This document shows, in pieces, positions 23,568 through 32,144 of a stretch of 64,000 nt of DNA. The notes beneath the pieces were generated by a model that saw only the letters and a list, made by a program, of their open reading frames with translations, did not search any database and was not told where the DNA came from. Each line of letters opens with the position of its first letter. The stretch's first letter is position 1. Both the position numbers and the translations under genes were made by a program. The DNA lies in assembly GCA_002377855.1 (NCBI GenBank), contig DFQQ01000035.1, positions 1-64,000 on the forward strand. Direction: 5' to 3'. Source of the stretch: Acidovorax delafieldii (lineage in GTDB: Bacteria > Pseudomonadota > Gammaproteobacteria > Burkholderiales > Burkholderiaceae_C).

Positions 23568-26276
23568 ATGTCAGCTCAGCCCGACCCAAAGGCCGGCCTC
23601 GGTATCGGCACCGACGCAGACCAGCAGGAAACCCGCGAATGGATGGATGCCCTGTCCGCCGTCATTGAAAAAGAGGGCGCTGAGCGTGCCCACTCCCTGC
23701 TCGAACAACTGCTCGAACACGCCCGCCAGAGCAGCATTGACATGCCGTTCTCTGCCAACACCGGCTATGTGAACACCATCGAGCCCGACAAAGAAGCCCA
23801 TTGCCCCGGCAACATCGCGATTGAAAAGCGCCTGCGCGCCTACATGCGCTGGAACGCCATGGCCATGGTGGTGCGCGCCAACCGCCTGAATCCGGCTGAC
23901 GGCGGCGACCTGGGCGGCCACATTGGCTCCTTCGCGTCGGTGGCCAGCATGTTTGGTGCCGGCTTCAACCACTTCTGGCACGCGGCCAGCGAAGACCACG
24001 GCGGCGACCTGCTGTACATCCAGGGCCACAGCGCGCCTGGCATCTACGCCCGCGCATACCTGGAAGGCCGCCTGACCGAAGAGCAGCTCGACAGCTTCCG
24101 CCAGGAAGTGGACGGCAAGGGCCTCTCCAGCTACCCGCATCCCAAGCTGATGCCCGAGTTTTGGCAGTTTCCCACCGTGTCGATGGGCTTGGGCCCATTG
24201 ATGGCCATCTACCAGGCCCGCTTCCTCAAGTACCTGCACGCCCGCGGCATCGCCAACACCGAAAACCGCAAGGTCTGGGTGTTCTGTGGCGACGGCGAGA
24301 TGGACGAACCCGAATCGCTGGGCGCCATCGGTTTGGCCGCGCGTGAAAACCTCGACAACCTGGTGTTCGTCATCAACTGCAACCTGCAACGCCTGGACGG
24401 CCCGGTGCGCGGCAACGGCAAGATCGTGCAGGAGCTCGAAGGCGAGTTCCGCGGTGCAGGCTGGAACGTCATCAAGCTGCTGTGGGGCAATGGCTGGGAC
24501 GCCTTGCTGGCCCGCGACAAGACCGGCAAGCTCAAGCAGTTGATGATGGAAACGCTGGACGGCGACTACCAGGCCATGAAGGCCAACGACGGCGCGTTTG
24601 TCCGCAAGAACTTCTTCGGCAAGTACCCTGAGACGCTCAAGCTCGTCGAGCACATGACCGACGAAGAAGTGTTTGAACTGCGCCGCGGCGGCCATGAGCC
24701 CGCCAAGGTGTATGCAGCCTTCCACGCCGCCAATGCGCACAAGAACCAGCCCACGGTGCTGTTGATCAAGACCGTGAAGGGTTACGGCATGGGCAAGGCC
24801 GGTGAAGGCAAGAACACCGTGCACCAGACCAAGAAGCTGTCGGACGAAGACATCAAGTACATCCGCGACCGCTTTGCCATCCCGATCCCGGACAGCCAGC
24901 TGGCCGACATCCCGTACTACAAGCCGGCCGACGACACGCCCGAAATGCGCTACCTGCACGAGCGCCGCAAGGCCCTGGGTGGCTACCTGCCCCAGCGTCG
25001 TCCCAAGGCCGAAGAGCACTTCACCGTGCCTTCGCTCGACACCTTCAAGGCGGTGCTGGAGCCCACCGCCGAAGGCCGCGAGATCAGCACCACCCAGGCC
25101 TACGTGCGCTTTCTCACGCAGCTGCTGCGCGACCAGGCCCTGGGCCCGCGTGTGGTGCCCATCCTGGTGGACGAGGCCCGCACCTTCGGCATGGAAGGCC
25201 TGTTCCGCCAGATCGGCATCTACAACCCCAAGGGCCAGCTGTACACCCCGGTCGACCGCGACCAGGTGATGTACTACAAGGAAGACAAGGCCGGCCAGAT
25301 CCTGCAAGAGGGCATCAACGAGGCCGGCGGCATGGCCAGCTGGATTGCAGCGGCCACCAGCTACAGCACGAACAACCGGATCATGATCCCGTTCTACGTG
25401 TACTACTCGATGTTCGGCTTCCAGCGCATTGGCGACCTGGCCTGGGCAGCGGGTGACATGCAGGCGCGCGGCTTCCTACTGGGCGGCACCTCGGGCCGCA
25501 CGACGCTCAATGGCGAAGGCTTGCAGCACGAAGACGGCCACAGCCACATCCTGGCCAACACCATCCCCAACTGCGTGAGCTACGACCCTACTTTCGCCCA
25601 CGAAGTCGCGGTGATCATGCACCATGGCTTGAAGCGCATGGTCGAGCGCCAGGAAAACGTCTTCTACTACCTGACGCTGCTGAATGAAAACTACGCCATG
25701 CCGGGCCTGACGGCGGGCACCGAAGAGCAGATCATCAAGGGCATGTACCTGTGCAAGCCCGGCGCCGACGGCGACAAGCGCGTGCAGTTGCTGGGCTCGG
25801 GCACCATACTGCGCGAGTCGCTGGAAGCCCAGACCCTGCTGGCCGCCGACTGGGGCGTGCAGGCCGACGTGTGGAGCTGCCCAAGCTTCAACGAACTCAC
25901 CCGCGAGGGCCAGGACGCCGACCGCTGGAACCTGCTGCACCCGCTGGAAACCCCGCGCGTGCCTTTTGTCACCCGCCAACTGGGCAGCCGCAGCGGCCCC
26001 GTGGTGGCGTCTACCGACTACATGAAGGCTTATGCCGAGCAGATCCGCCCCTTCGTTCCCAAGGGCCGCACGTACCGCGTGCTCGGCACCGACGGCTTTG
26101 GCCGCAGCGACTTCCGTAGCAAGCTGCGCGAGCACTTCGAGGTGAACCGCCACTACATCGTGGTCGCAGCCCTGAAGGCGCTGGCCGACGACGGCGTGGT
26201 GCACGTGTCCAAGGTGGCTGAAGCCATTGCCAAGTACGGCATCAACGCCGACAAGATCAACCCGCTGTACGCATAA
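23568..26276 (+). CDS. aceE: pyruvate dehydrogenase E1 component, homodimeric
   Basis: The thiamine diphosphate-dependent E1 of the pyruvate dehydrogenase complex, which decarboxylates pyruvate and acetylates E2 lipoyl groups. It is the large alpha2-type seen in Gram-negatives, 902 residues from the ATG at 23568 (CAGGAG 7 bp upstream). The ThDP-binding GDGEMDEPES...NLDNLVFVINCNLQRLDG motif starts near residue 242. HSYS-type segments ATSYSTNNRIMIPFYVYYSMFGFQR and TLNGEGLQHEDGHSH follow. An in-frame ATG-like start at 23499 gives an unconserved extension. It is the first gene of aceE-aceF-lpdA. Confidence 0.96.
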   Translation: MSAQPDPKAGLGIGTDADQQETREWMDALSAVIEKEGAERAHSLLEQLLEHARQSSIDMPFSANTGYVNTIEPDKEAHCPGNIAIEKRLRAYMRWNAMAMVVRANRLNPADGGDLGGHIGSFASVASMFGAGFNHFWHAASEDHGGDLLYIQGHSAPGIYARAYLEGRLTEEQLDSFRQEVDGKGLSSYPHPKLMPEFWQFPTVSMGLGPLMAIYQARFLKYLHARGIANTENRKVWVFCGDGEMDEPESLGAIGLAARENLDNLVFVINCNLQRLDGPVRGNGKIVQELEGEFRGAGWNVIKLLWGNGWDALLARDKTGKLKQLMMETLDGDYQAMKANDGAFVRKNFFGKYPETLKLVEHMTDEEVFELRRGGHEPAKVYAAFHAANAHKNQPTVLLIKTVKGYGMGKAGEGKNTVHQTKKLSDEDIKYIRDRFAIPIPDSQLADIPYYKPADDTPEMRYLHERRKALGGYLPQRRPKAEEHFTVPSLDTFKAVLEPTAEGREISTTQAYVRFLTQLLRDQALGPRVVPILVDEARTFGMEGLFRQIGIYNPKGQLYTPVDRDQVMYYKEDKAGQILQEGINEAGGMASWIAAATSYSTNNRIMIPFYVYYSMFGFQRIGDLAWAAGDMQARGFLLGGTSGRTTLNGEGLQHEDGHSHILANTIPNCVSYDPTFAHEVAVIMHHGLKRMVERQENVFYYLTLLNENYAMPGLTAGTEEQIIKGMYLCKPGADGDKRVQLLGSGTILRESLEAQTLLAADWGVQADVWSCPSFNELTREGQDADRWNLLHPLETPRVPFVTRQLGSRSGPVVASTDYMKAYAEQIRPFVPKGRTYRVLGTDGFGRSDFRSKLREHFEVNRHYIVVAALKALADDGVVHVSKVAEAIAKYGINADKINPLYA

Positions 26277-26294
26277 GCGCAACCGGAGACAACA

Positions 26295-28034
26295 ATGCCA
26301 TTGATAGACATCCAAGTCCCGGACATCGGGGATTTCGACGAAGTTGGCGTGATCGAGCTGCTCGTCAAGGTGGGCGACACCGTGAAGGCCGAGCAATCGC
26401 TGATCACCGTGGAATCCGACAAGGCGTCGATGGAGATCCCATCGAGCCACGCAGGTGTGGTCAAGGAACTCAAGGTTGCGCTGGGCGACAAGGTCAAGCA
26501 AGGCTCGGTGATTGCGGTCGTCGAAGCTGCAGGTGCCGAAATTTCTGACGCAAAAGCGCCCGTAGCCCAGGCTGGGCAAGCGCCAGCAGCTATCAAAACA
26601 GAAGCGCCTGCACCCGTGCCCGCAGCACCGCCTGCGCCTTCCCAGGCCGCTGCGCCGGCAACCGCTGGTGTGGTTGAAGTGCGCGTGCCCGACATTGGCG
26701 ACTTCAAGGACGTGGCCGTGATTGAGTTGCTGGTCAAGCCGGGCGACACCATTGCGCTGGAGCAATCCCTGTTCACGGTGGAGTCCGACAAGGCATCCAT
26801 GGAGATCCCATCGCCCGCACAAGGCGTGCTCAAGGAGCTCAAGGTCAAGATCGGCGACACCGTCAACATCGGTGACCTGGTTGCCATCATGGAAGGCACT
26901 GCGCCTGCCAGCACCGCGCCCATCCCACCCGGCACGCCCACGCTCGACATGCCTGCCGCGCAGTCCGAGCCCGACACCCCCACGCCGCGCCACCTGCCGG
27001 TGGAAGAGGCCAAGCCCCTGGCCGATGGCGGCGCGCCGGCCGCACCAGCACCCGTAGCAGCGCCTCAACACGCGCCCGGCGCTGCCACCCTGGGCCTGCC
27101 CCACGCCAGCCCGTCGGTGCGCAAGTTCGCCCGCGAACTGGGCGTGCCGCTCGATGAAGTCAAGGGCTCCGGCCCCAAGGGCCGCATTACGCAGGACGAC
27201 ATCCAGGCATTCACCAAACAGGTGATGAGCGGCGCCACACAAACCCGCGCCATCGCCGCCAAGGCTCCGGCCGCGGCTGCCTCGGGCGGCTCCGGCGTGG
27301 GTCTCGACCTGCTGCCCTGGCCCAAGGTCGACTTCACCAAGTTCGGCCCCGTGGAGCGCAAGGACCTCTCGCGCATCAAGAAGATCAGCGGCGCCAACCT
27401 GCACCGCAACTGGGTCGTCATCCCGCACGTCACCAACCACGACGACGCGGACATCACCGACCTCGAAGCCTTCCGCGTGCAGTTCAACAAGGAGAACGAG
27501 AAGAGTGGCGTCAAGGTCACCATGCTCGCCTTCATGATCAAGGCCGCCGTGGCCGCGCTCAAGAAGTTCCCCGAGTTCAACAGCTCGCTCGACGGCGATC
27601 AGCTGGTGATGAAGAACTACTTCCACATCGGTTTTGCGGCCGACACGCCCAACGGCCTCGTCGTGCCCGTCATCCGCGATGCCGACAAGAAGGGCATCGT
27701 GCAAATTTCGCAAGAGATGGGCGACCTGGCCAAGAAGGCGCGCGACGGCAAGCTGGGCCCGGCCGACATGACCGGCGGCTGCTTCTCCATCAGCTCGCTG
27801 GGCGGCATTGGCGGGCGTTATTTCACGCCCATCATCAACGCCCCTGAAGTCGCCATCATGGGCGTGTGCAAGAGCAGCCTGGAGCCCAAGTGGGACGGCA
27901 AGCAGTTCGCCCCACGCCTCATGCTGCCGCTGAGCCTGAGCTGGGACCACCGCGTGATCGACGGTGCTTCTGCTGCACGCTTCAACGTGTACTTTGCCTC
28001 GCTGCTGGCGGACTTCCGCCGCATCGTGATGTAA
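26295..28034 (+). CDS. aceF: dihydrolipoyllysine acetyltransferase (E2)
   Basis: The core of the pyruvate dehydrogenase complex, 579 residues. Two lipoyl domains (about residues 1-77 and 120-197) each carry the lipoylated lysine in ESDKASMEIPS. An Ala/Pro-rich linker follows each one. The peripheral subunit-binding domain is ASPSVRKFARELGVPLDEVKGSGPKGRITQDDI. The catalytic domain ends with the DHRVIDGASAARF motif that holds the active-site His and Asp. The first linker (DNA 26541-26606) resembles the dispersed palindromic repeat of this genome. Confidence 0.96.
   Translation: MPLIDIQVPDIGDFDEVGVIELLVKVGDTVKAEQSLITVESDKASMEIPSSHAGVVKELKVALGDKVKQGSVIAVVEAAGAEISDAKAPVAQAGQAPAAIKTEAPAPVPAAPPAPSQAAAPATAGVVEVRVPDIGDFKDVAVIELLVKPGDTIALEQSLFTVESDKASMEIPSPAQGVLKELKVKIGDTVNIGDLVAIMEGTAPASTAPIPPGTPTLDMPAAQSEPDTPTPRHLPVEEAKPLADGGAPAAPAPVAAPQHAPGAATLGLPHASPSVRKFARELGVPLDEVKGSGPKGRITQDDIQAFTKQVMSGATQTRAIAAKAPAAAASGGSGVGLDLLPWPKVDFTKFGPVERKDLSRIKKISGANLHRNWVVIPHVTNHDDADITDLEAFRVQFNKENEKSGVKVTMLAFMIKAAVAALKKFPEFNSSLDGDQLVMKNYFHIGFAADTPNGLVVPVIRDADKKGIVQISQEMGDLAKKARDGKLGPADMTGGCFSISSLGGIGGRYFTPIINAPEVAIMGVCKSSLEPKWDGKQFAPRLMLPLSLSWDHRVIDGASAARFNVYFASLLADFRRIVM
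26541..26606 (+). repeat. repeat-like sequence in aceF interdomain linker
   Basis: TTTCTGACGCAAAAGCGCCC followed by CAAGCGCCAGCAGCTATC and AAAACAGAAGC matches the right half of the dispersed repeat closely and its left half loosely. It encodes the Ala/Pro linker between the two lipoyl domains. Confidence 0.6.
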
Positions 28035-28050
28035 CGACGAGGGCACACCC

Positions 28051-29913
28051 ATGGCAATCATCGACATCAAGGTGCCCGACATCGGCGACTTCGCCGAAGT
28101 GGCCATCATCGAAGTGCTGGTCCAACCCGGCGACACCATCAAGGCCGAGCAGAGCCTCATCACCGTGGAGTCCGACAAGGCCTCCATGGAGATACCCTCC
28201 AGCCACGCTGGTGTGGTCAAGGAGCTGAAAGTGAAGCTGGGCGACAAGATCGCCGAAGGCGCTGTGGTGCTGACGCTGGAAGTGCAGGGCGCAGCCGCTG
28301 TGGCCTCCGCGCCCGCCGCGCCCGCGCCCGCTGCGGCGGCTCCGGCTGTTTCTGAGCCAAAACAGGCTCCAGCGCCCGCTGCACAAGCGCCAGCAGCTCC
28401 TAAAATAGAAGCATCCAGCTTCGGCGGAACGGCCGACCTGGACTGCGACGTGCTCGTGCTCGGCGGCGGGCCGGGCGGCTACAGCGCTGCCTTTCGCGCG
28501 GCCGACCTGGGACTCAAGGTCGTTATCGTCGAGCGCTACGCCACCCTGGGCGGCGTGTGCTTGAACGTGGGCTGCATCCCGTCCAAGGCGCTGCTGCACG
28601 TGGCAGCCGTCATGGACGAAGTCAGCCACATGGCCGACCTGGGCGTGGACTTTGGCGACCCGGTGCTGAACATCGACAAGCTGCGCGGCCACAAGGAAAA
28701 AGTCATCGGCAAGCTCACCGGCGGCCTGGCCGCCATGGCCAAGATGCGCAAGGTGACCACCGTGCGCGGCTACGGTGCGTTCGTCGGTGCCAACCACCTG
28801 GAGGTGGAAGAAACCACCGGCACTGGCCAGGAAAAGACGGGCAGCAAAAAGGTCATCGCCTTCAAGCGCGCCATCATCGCCGCTGGCAGCCAGGCCGTGC
28901 GCCTGCCCTTCATGCCCAACGATCCGCGCGTGGTCGATTCGACCGGCGCCCTGGCGCTCAAGGGTGTTCCGAAGCGCATGCTGATCCTGGGCGGCGGCAT
29001 CATTGGCCTGGAAATGGGCACCGTGTACAGCACGCTGGGCGCGCGCCTGGATGTGGTCGAGATGATGGACGGCCTGATGCAGGGCGCTGATCGCGACCTC
29101 GTCAAGATCTGGCAGAAGATGAACGCCAAGCGCTTCGACAACATCATGTTGAAGACGAAAACCGTCGGCGCCGAAGCCACGCCCGAAGGCATCAAAGTCA
29201 CGTTTGCGCCAGCGGAAGAGGGCGGCACCGCCCCCGAGCCGCAGGTGTACGACCTGGTGCTGCAGGCCGTGGGCCGCACGCCCAACGGCAAGAAGATCGC
29301 CGCCGAAAAGGCCGGCGTAGCCGTCACGGACCGTGGCTTCATCAACGTTGATATCCAGATGCGCACCAACGTGCCGCACATCTTCGCCATCGGCGACATT
29401 GTGGGCCAGCCCATGCTGGCGCACAAGGCGGTGCATGAGGCGCATGTGGCGGCAGAAGTCATCGCTGGAGAGCTGCAAGGCAACAAGGAACTGGCAGCCG
29501 CCGCCTTCAACGCCCGCGTGATCCCATCCGTGGCCTACACCGACCCCGAAGTGGCGTGGGTGGGCCTCACCGAAGACCAGGCCAAGGCCCAAGGCATCAA
29601 GGTCAAGAAGGGCCTGTTCCCCTGGACGGCCTCGGGCCGCGCCATTGCCAATGGCCGCGACGAAGGCGTGACCAAACTGCTGTTCGACGACTCGCCCGAA
29701 GCCCATGGCCACGGCAAGATCCTGGGTGGCGGCATCGTGGGCACACACGCCGGCGACATGATCGGCGAGATTGCGCTGGCGATCGAGATGGGCGCAGACG
29801 CGGTGGACATCGGCAAGACGATCCATCCGCATCCCACGCTGGGCGAGAGCATCGGCATGGCGGCGGAGATTGCGCACGGCAGCTGCACGGATGTGCCGCC
29901 GCAACGCAAATAG
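28051..29913 (+). CDS. lpdA: dihydrolipoyl dehydrogenase (E3) with N-terminal lipoyl domain
   Basis: A flavoprotein that reoxidises dihydrolipoamide with NAD. Residues 1-80 form a lipoyl domain with ESDKASMEIPS, nearly the same as AceF domain 1. An Ala/Pro linker follows, and the E3 body starts near residue 130. The E3 body has VLGGGPGGYSAAFRAADLG for FAD, the redox pair in GGVCLNVGCIPSK, LILGGGIIGLEMG for NAD, and HPHPTLGES with the catalytic histidine. A lipoyl-E3 fusion of about 620 residues is known in beta-proteobacteria and Neisseria. The linker DNA matches the dispersed repeat. Confidence 0.96.
   Translation: MAIIDIKVPDIGDFAEVAIIEVLVQPGDTIKAEQSLITVESDKASMEIPSSHAGVVKELKVKLGDKIAEGAVVLTLEVQGAAAVASAPAAPAPAAAAPAVSEPKQAPAPAAQAPAAPKIEASSFGGTADLDCDVLVLGGGPGGYSAAFRAADLGLKVVIVERYATLGGVCLNVGCIPSKALLHVAAVMDEVSHMADLGVDFGDPVLNIDKLRGHKEKVIGKLTGGLAAMAKMRKVTTVRGYGAFVGANHLEVEETTGTGQEKTGSKKVIAFKRAIIAAGSQAVRLPFMPNDPRVVDSTGALALKGVPKRMLILGGGIIGLEMGTVYSTLGARLDVVEMMDGLMQGADRDLVKIWQKMNAKRFDNIMLKTKTVGAEATPEGIKVTFAPAEEGGTAPEPQVYDLVLQAVGRTPNGKKIAAEKAGVAVTDRGFINVDIQMRTNVPHIFAIGDIVGQPMLAHKAVHEAHVAAEVIAGELQGNKELAAAAFNARVIPSVAYTDPEVAWVGLTEDQAKAQGIKVKKGLFPWTASGRAIANGRDEGVTKLLFDDSPEAHGHGKILGGGIVGTHAGDMIGEIALAIEMGADAVDIGKTIHPHPTLGESIGMAAEIAHGSCTDVPPQRK
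28349..28413 (+). repeat. repeat-like sequence in lpdA lipoyl-E3 linker
   Basis: TTTCTGAGCCAAAACAGG, CTCCAGCGCCCGCTG, CACAAGCGCCAGCAGCT and AAAATAGAAGCA are in the same order and spacing as the intergenic repeats. It is read in the same frame as the aceF copy and encodes the linker. Confidence 0.65.
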
Positions 29914-29958
29914 CGGCGTCAGCGGCAGGAGCCCGGCAACACAGTCTGGAGAAGCGCC

Positions 29959-30177
29959 ATGGCAGTCAAGAAGTTCCCCAAGGCCCCCGCCCACCCCGAG
30001 CGGGTGTGTTGGGGTTGCGACCTCTACTGCCCGGCCAAGGACATGCGATGCGGCAATGGCTCCGACCGCACCCAGCACCCGGCGGAGCTGTTTGGCGATG
30101 ATTGGGACCAGTGGGGCCTGGATGCGCAAGAGGCGCAGCCCGCCACCTCGGCAACACCCCAGCCGCCAAAGGCTTGA
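29959..30177 (+). CDS. DUF3079 family small protein
   Basis: A 72-residue cytoplasmic protein of the DUF3079 family. It has ERVCWGCDLYCPAKDMRCGNGSDRTQHPAELFGDDW, with four cysteines arranged as CxxC...C...C that could bind a metal. The function of the family is unknown. It lies 45 bp after lpdA on the same strand with AGAAGC upstream of the ATG, so it may be the last gene of the pdh transcript. A clear terminator follows. Confidence 0.85.
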   Translation: MAVKKFPKAPAHPERVCWGCDLYCPAKDMRCGNGSDRTQHPAELFGDDWDQWGLDAQEAQPATSATPQPPKA

Positions 30178-30210
30178 AGCCGCACCGCGGATGCTGCAGG
30201 AGCCCATGAG

Positions 30211-30243
30211 AAAGCCGCTCGGTACAAACCGCGCGGCTTTTTT
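30211..30243 (+). terminator. Rho-independent terminator after pdh operon
   Basis: AAAGCCGC (30211-30218) and GCGGCTTT (30233-30240), with a 14-nt loop, followed by a T-run. It closes the aceE-aceF-lpdA-DUF3079 transcript. Confidence 0.85.
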
Positions 30244-30558
30244 CTTGCCCGGCATTTACCTTTCTCTATCCCGTTCAGATCACTGACGGCAGCGCGGGGG
30301 CGTGGTTCATTTCCACAATCCGTGGCCCAGACCTTTGTCCACGGGGCCGCCTCCAGTCGCCTGTGACAGTGCAGCGCGTGCGTGGCAGCCTGCGAGGGCA
30401 CTACGCGGCCCACACGACGGCGTTCGCTGGTATCCATTGATGTCGTGTCAGAGCGATCCTGGCGAAAAGTGGTGGAAAATACCTGGTTTGCTGCCGCTGC
30501 GCCATGGGGCAGAACATCCGTCTGGCTTTCCATCTTTTTCGCTCCCCTGAGCCTGTCC
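30244..30558 (+). other. 315-bp leader region of aspartate kinase gene
   Basis: Contains the upstream sequence of the aspartate kinase gene. No lysine riboswitch, T-box or convincing promoter could be recognised by eye. An open frame continues through from 30382 but has no conserved sequence before the ATG at 30559. Confidence 0.4.
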
Positions 30559-31980
30559 ATGCAAGAAGTTCAAAACTCCAAGATCTCTGTCGAGAAGATC
30601 GGCGGCACTTCCATGACCGCCTTTGGCGATGTGCTGCGCCACATCATGCTGCACAACCCCGCGCGCATCTACGGCCGGATTTATGTGGTGTCTGCGTACT
30701 CTGGCGTGACGAACCAGCTGCTGGAACACAAGAAGACGGGCGAGCGCGGCATCTACGCCCTGTTTGCCGAAGGCAAGGGTTACCAAGATGCCTTGACGAG
30801 CCTGGCGGCCAGCCTGAAGAAGCTCAACGCCGGTTATGCCGACCTGGGGCTGCCACTGGATGTGGCCGATGCCTTCATCGATCAGCGCATCGGACAGGCG
30901 CGTGAGTACCTGGGCGCCATGCAGCATGTGCTGGCCAGTGGCTACCTGAGTCGCAAGGATGTGCTCTTGGCCGCGCGCGAAGTGCTGGCCTCCATTGGCG
31001 AATCGCACAGCGCGTTCAACTCGGTTGAAATCCTCAAGGCCAACGGCGTCAACGCCATCCTGATGGACCTGGCTGGCTTTGACGACAACGAAGCCTGGAC
31101 GATTGACGAGCGCATTGCGCATAGCTTCAAGGGCCTCGACCTGAGCGACAAGGTGGTGGTGGCCACCGGCTACACCAAGGGCACTGAAGGCATCATGCGC
31201 GAGTTTGACCGCGGTTACTCCGAGGTCACGTTCAGCAAAATTGCCGTGGAAGTGCGCCCCGCCGAGGCCGTGATTCACAAGGAGTTCCACCTTTCGTCTG
31301 CCGACCCCAACCTCGTCGGCCTGGAAAACGCCATCGTGGTGGGCGCCACCAACTACGACGTGGCCGACCAGCTGGCCGACGTGGGCATGGAAGCCATCCA
31401 CCCCAAGGCCGCCAAGCCCATGGAACTCGCAGGCATCCCCATCCGACTGAAGAACACGTTTGAGCCCGATCACCCCGGCACGCTGATCACCAAGGACTTC
31501 GTGGGCGAGCGCGCCCGGGTGGAGATCGTGACCGGCACCGACAAGGTCACGCTGATCGAAATCCACGACCCCAGCATGGTGGGCACCGTGGGCTTCGATG
31601 CAGGCTTGATGAACGTGTTTTGCCGGCACAACGTGAGCTACATCCTGAAGGCGACGAACGCCAACTCCATTGCCCACCTGGTGTGGGACAGTCAGGTCAC
31701 CCAGTCGCTGGTGCAAGAGCTGCAGGAGGCCTATCAGGTGGTGACGATCAAGCCCAGCGCCATTGTGTGCACCATCGGTTCCAACATCGGCATTCCGGGC
31801 GTGCTGGCAAAGGCGGCCCAGGCGCTGGCGGATGCGCACGTCAACGTGAACTGCGTGTCACAGACCTTGCGGCAGGTGAACATGCAGTTCGTGATCGAAC
31901 GCGAGGATTACAAAACCGCAGTCAAGGCACTGAACATGGCACTGTGCGTCAACTCCGGCACGCCCGTGCCCTGCGTTTGA
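30559..31980 (+). CDS. aspartate kinase, Ask_Ect-type
   Basis: A 473-residue kinase that phosphorylates aspartate at the head of the aspartate-family pathway. The N-terminal VEKIGGTSM is the kinase signature, and YVVSAYSGVTNQLLEHKKTGERGIYALF is characteristic of the special aspartate kinases first noticed beside ectoine genes. GRGYSEVTFSKIAV-type FDRGYSEVTFSKIA and the C-terminal ACT domains (TLIEIHDPSMVGTVG, CTIGSNIGIPGVLAKAAQAL) are seen. No ectABC genes are nearby. Its role may be a second, differently feedback-regulated isoenzyme. The subtype call rests on remembered family sequences. Confidence 0.8.
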   Translation: MQEVQNSKISVEKIGGTSMTAFGDVLRHIMLHNPARIYGRIYVVSAYSGVTNQLLEHKKTGERGIYALFAEGKGYQDALTSLAASLKKLNAGYADLGLPLDVADAFIDQRIGQAREYLGAMQHVLASGYLSRKDVLLAAREVLASIGESHSAFNSVEILKANGVNAILMDLAGFDDNEAWTIDERIAHSFKGLDLSDKVVVATGYTKGTEGIMREFDRGYSEVTFSKIAVEVRPAEAVIHKEFHLSSADPNLVGLENAIVVGATNYDVADQLADVGMEAIHPKAAKPMELAGIPIRLKNTFEPDHPGTLITKDFVGERARVEIVTGTDKVTLIEIHDPSMVGTVGFDAGLMNVFCRHNVSYILKATNANSIAHLVWDSQVTQSLVQELQEAYQVVTIKPSAIVCTIGSNIGIPGVLAKAAQALADAHVNVNCVSQTLRQVNMQFVIEREDYKTAVKALNMALCVNSGTPVPCV

Positions 31981-31999
31981 CGCCTGCGCCCCGGCAGCC

Positions 32000-32023
32000 A
32001 GCCCGCCTTGCGCGGGCTTTTTT
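32000..32023 (+). terminator. Rho-independent terminator after aspartate kinase
   Basis: AGCCCGC (32000-32006), a CTTGC loop, GCGGGCT (32012-32018), then six T. Confidence 0.88.
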
Positions 32024-32144
32024 ACGGGTGAGGCATGCGAGTGCTCCGCACCACCAGAACGCGATTGACGCCACGGCGCAAAGCCCTTTACCTTTATTTA
32101 TCCAATAAAGATAATTAGCCTCACCAGATAACGCAAGGTAAACG

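Noticed and set aside
25476..30255. Two very long minus-strand open frames opposite aceE-aceF-lpdA
   Set aside because: Antisense of a conserved operon with strong codon bias; no ribosome binding site or domain was found.
30244..30558. Lysine riboswitch or T-box ahead of the aspartate kinase gene
   Set aside because: No conserved core motifs of either element could be found by reading; only generic GC-rich sequence.
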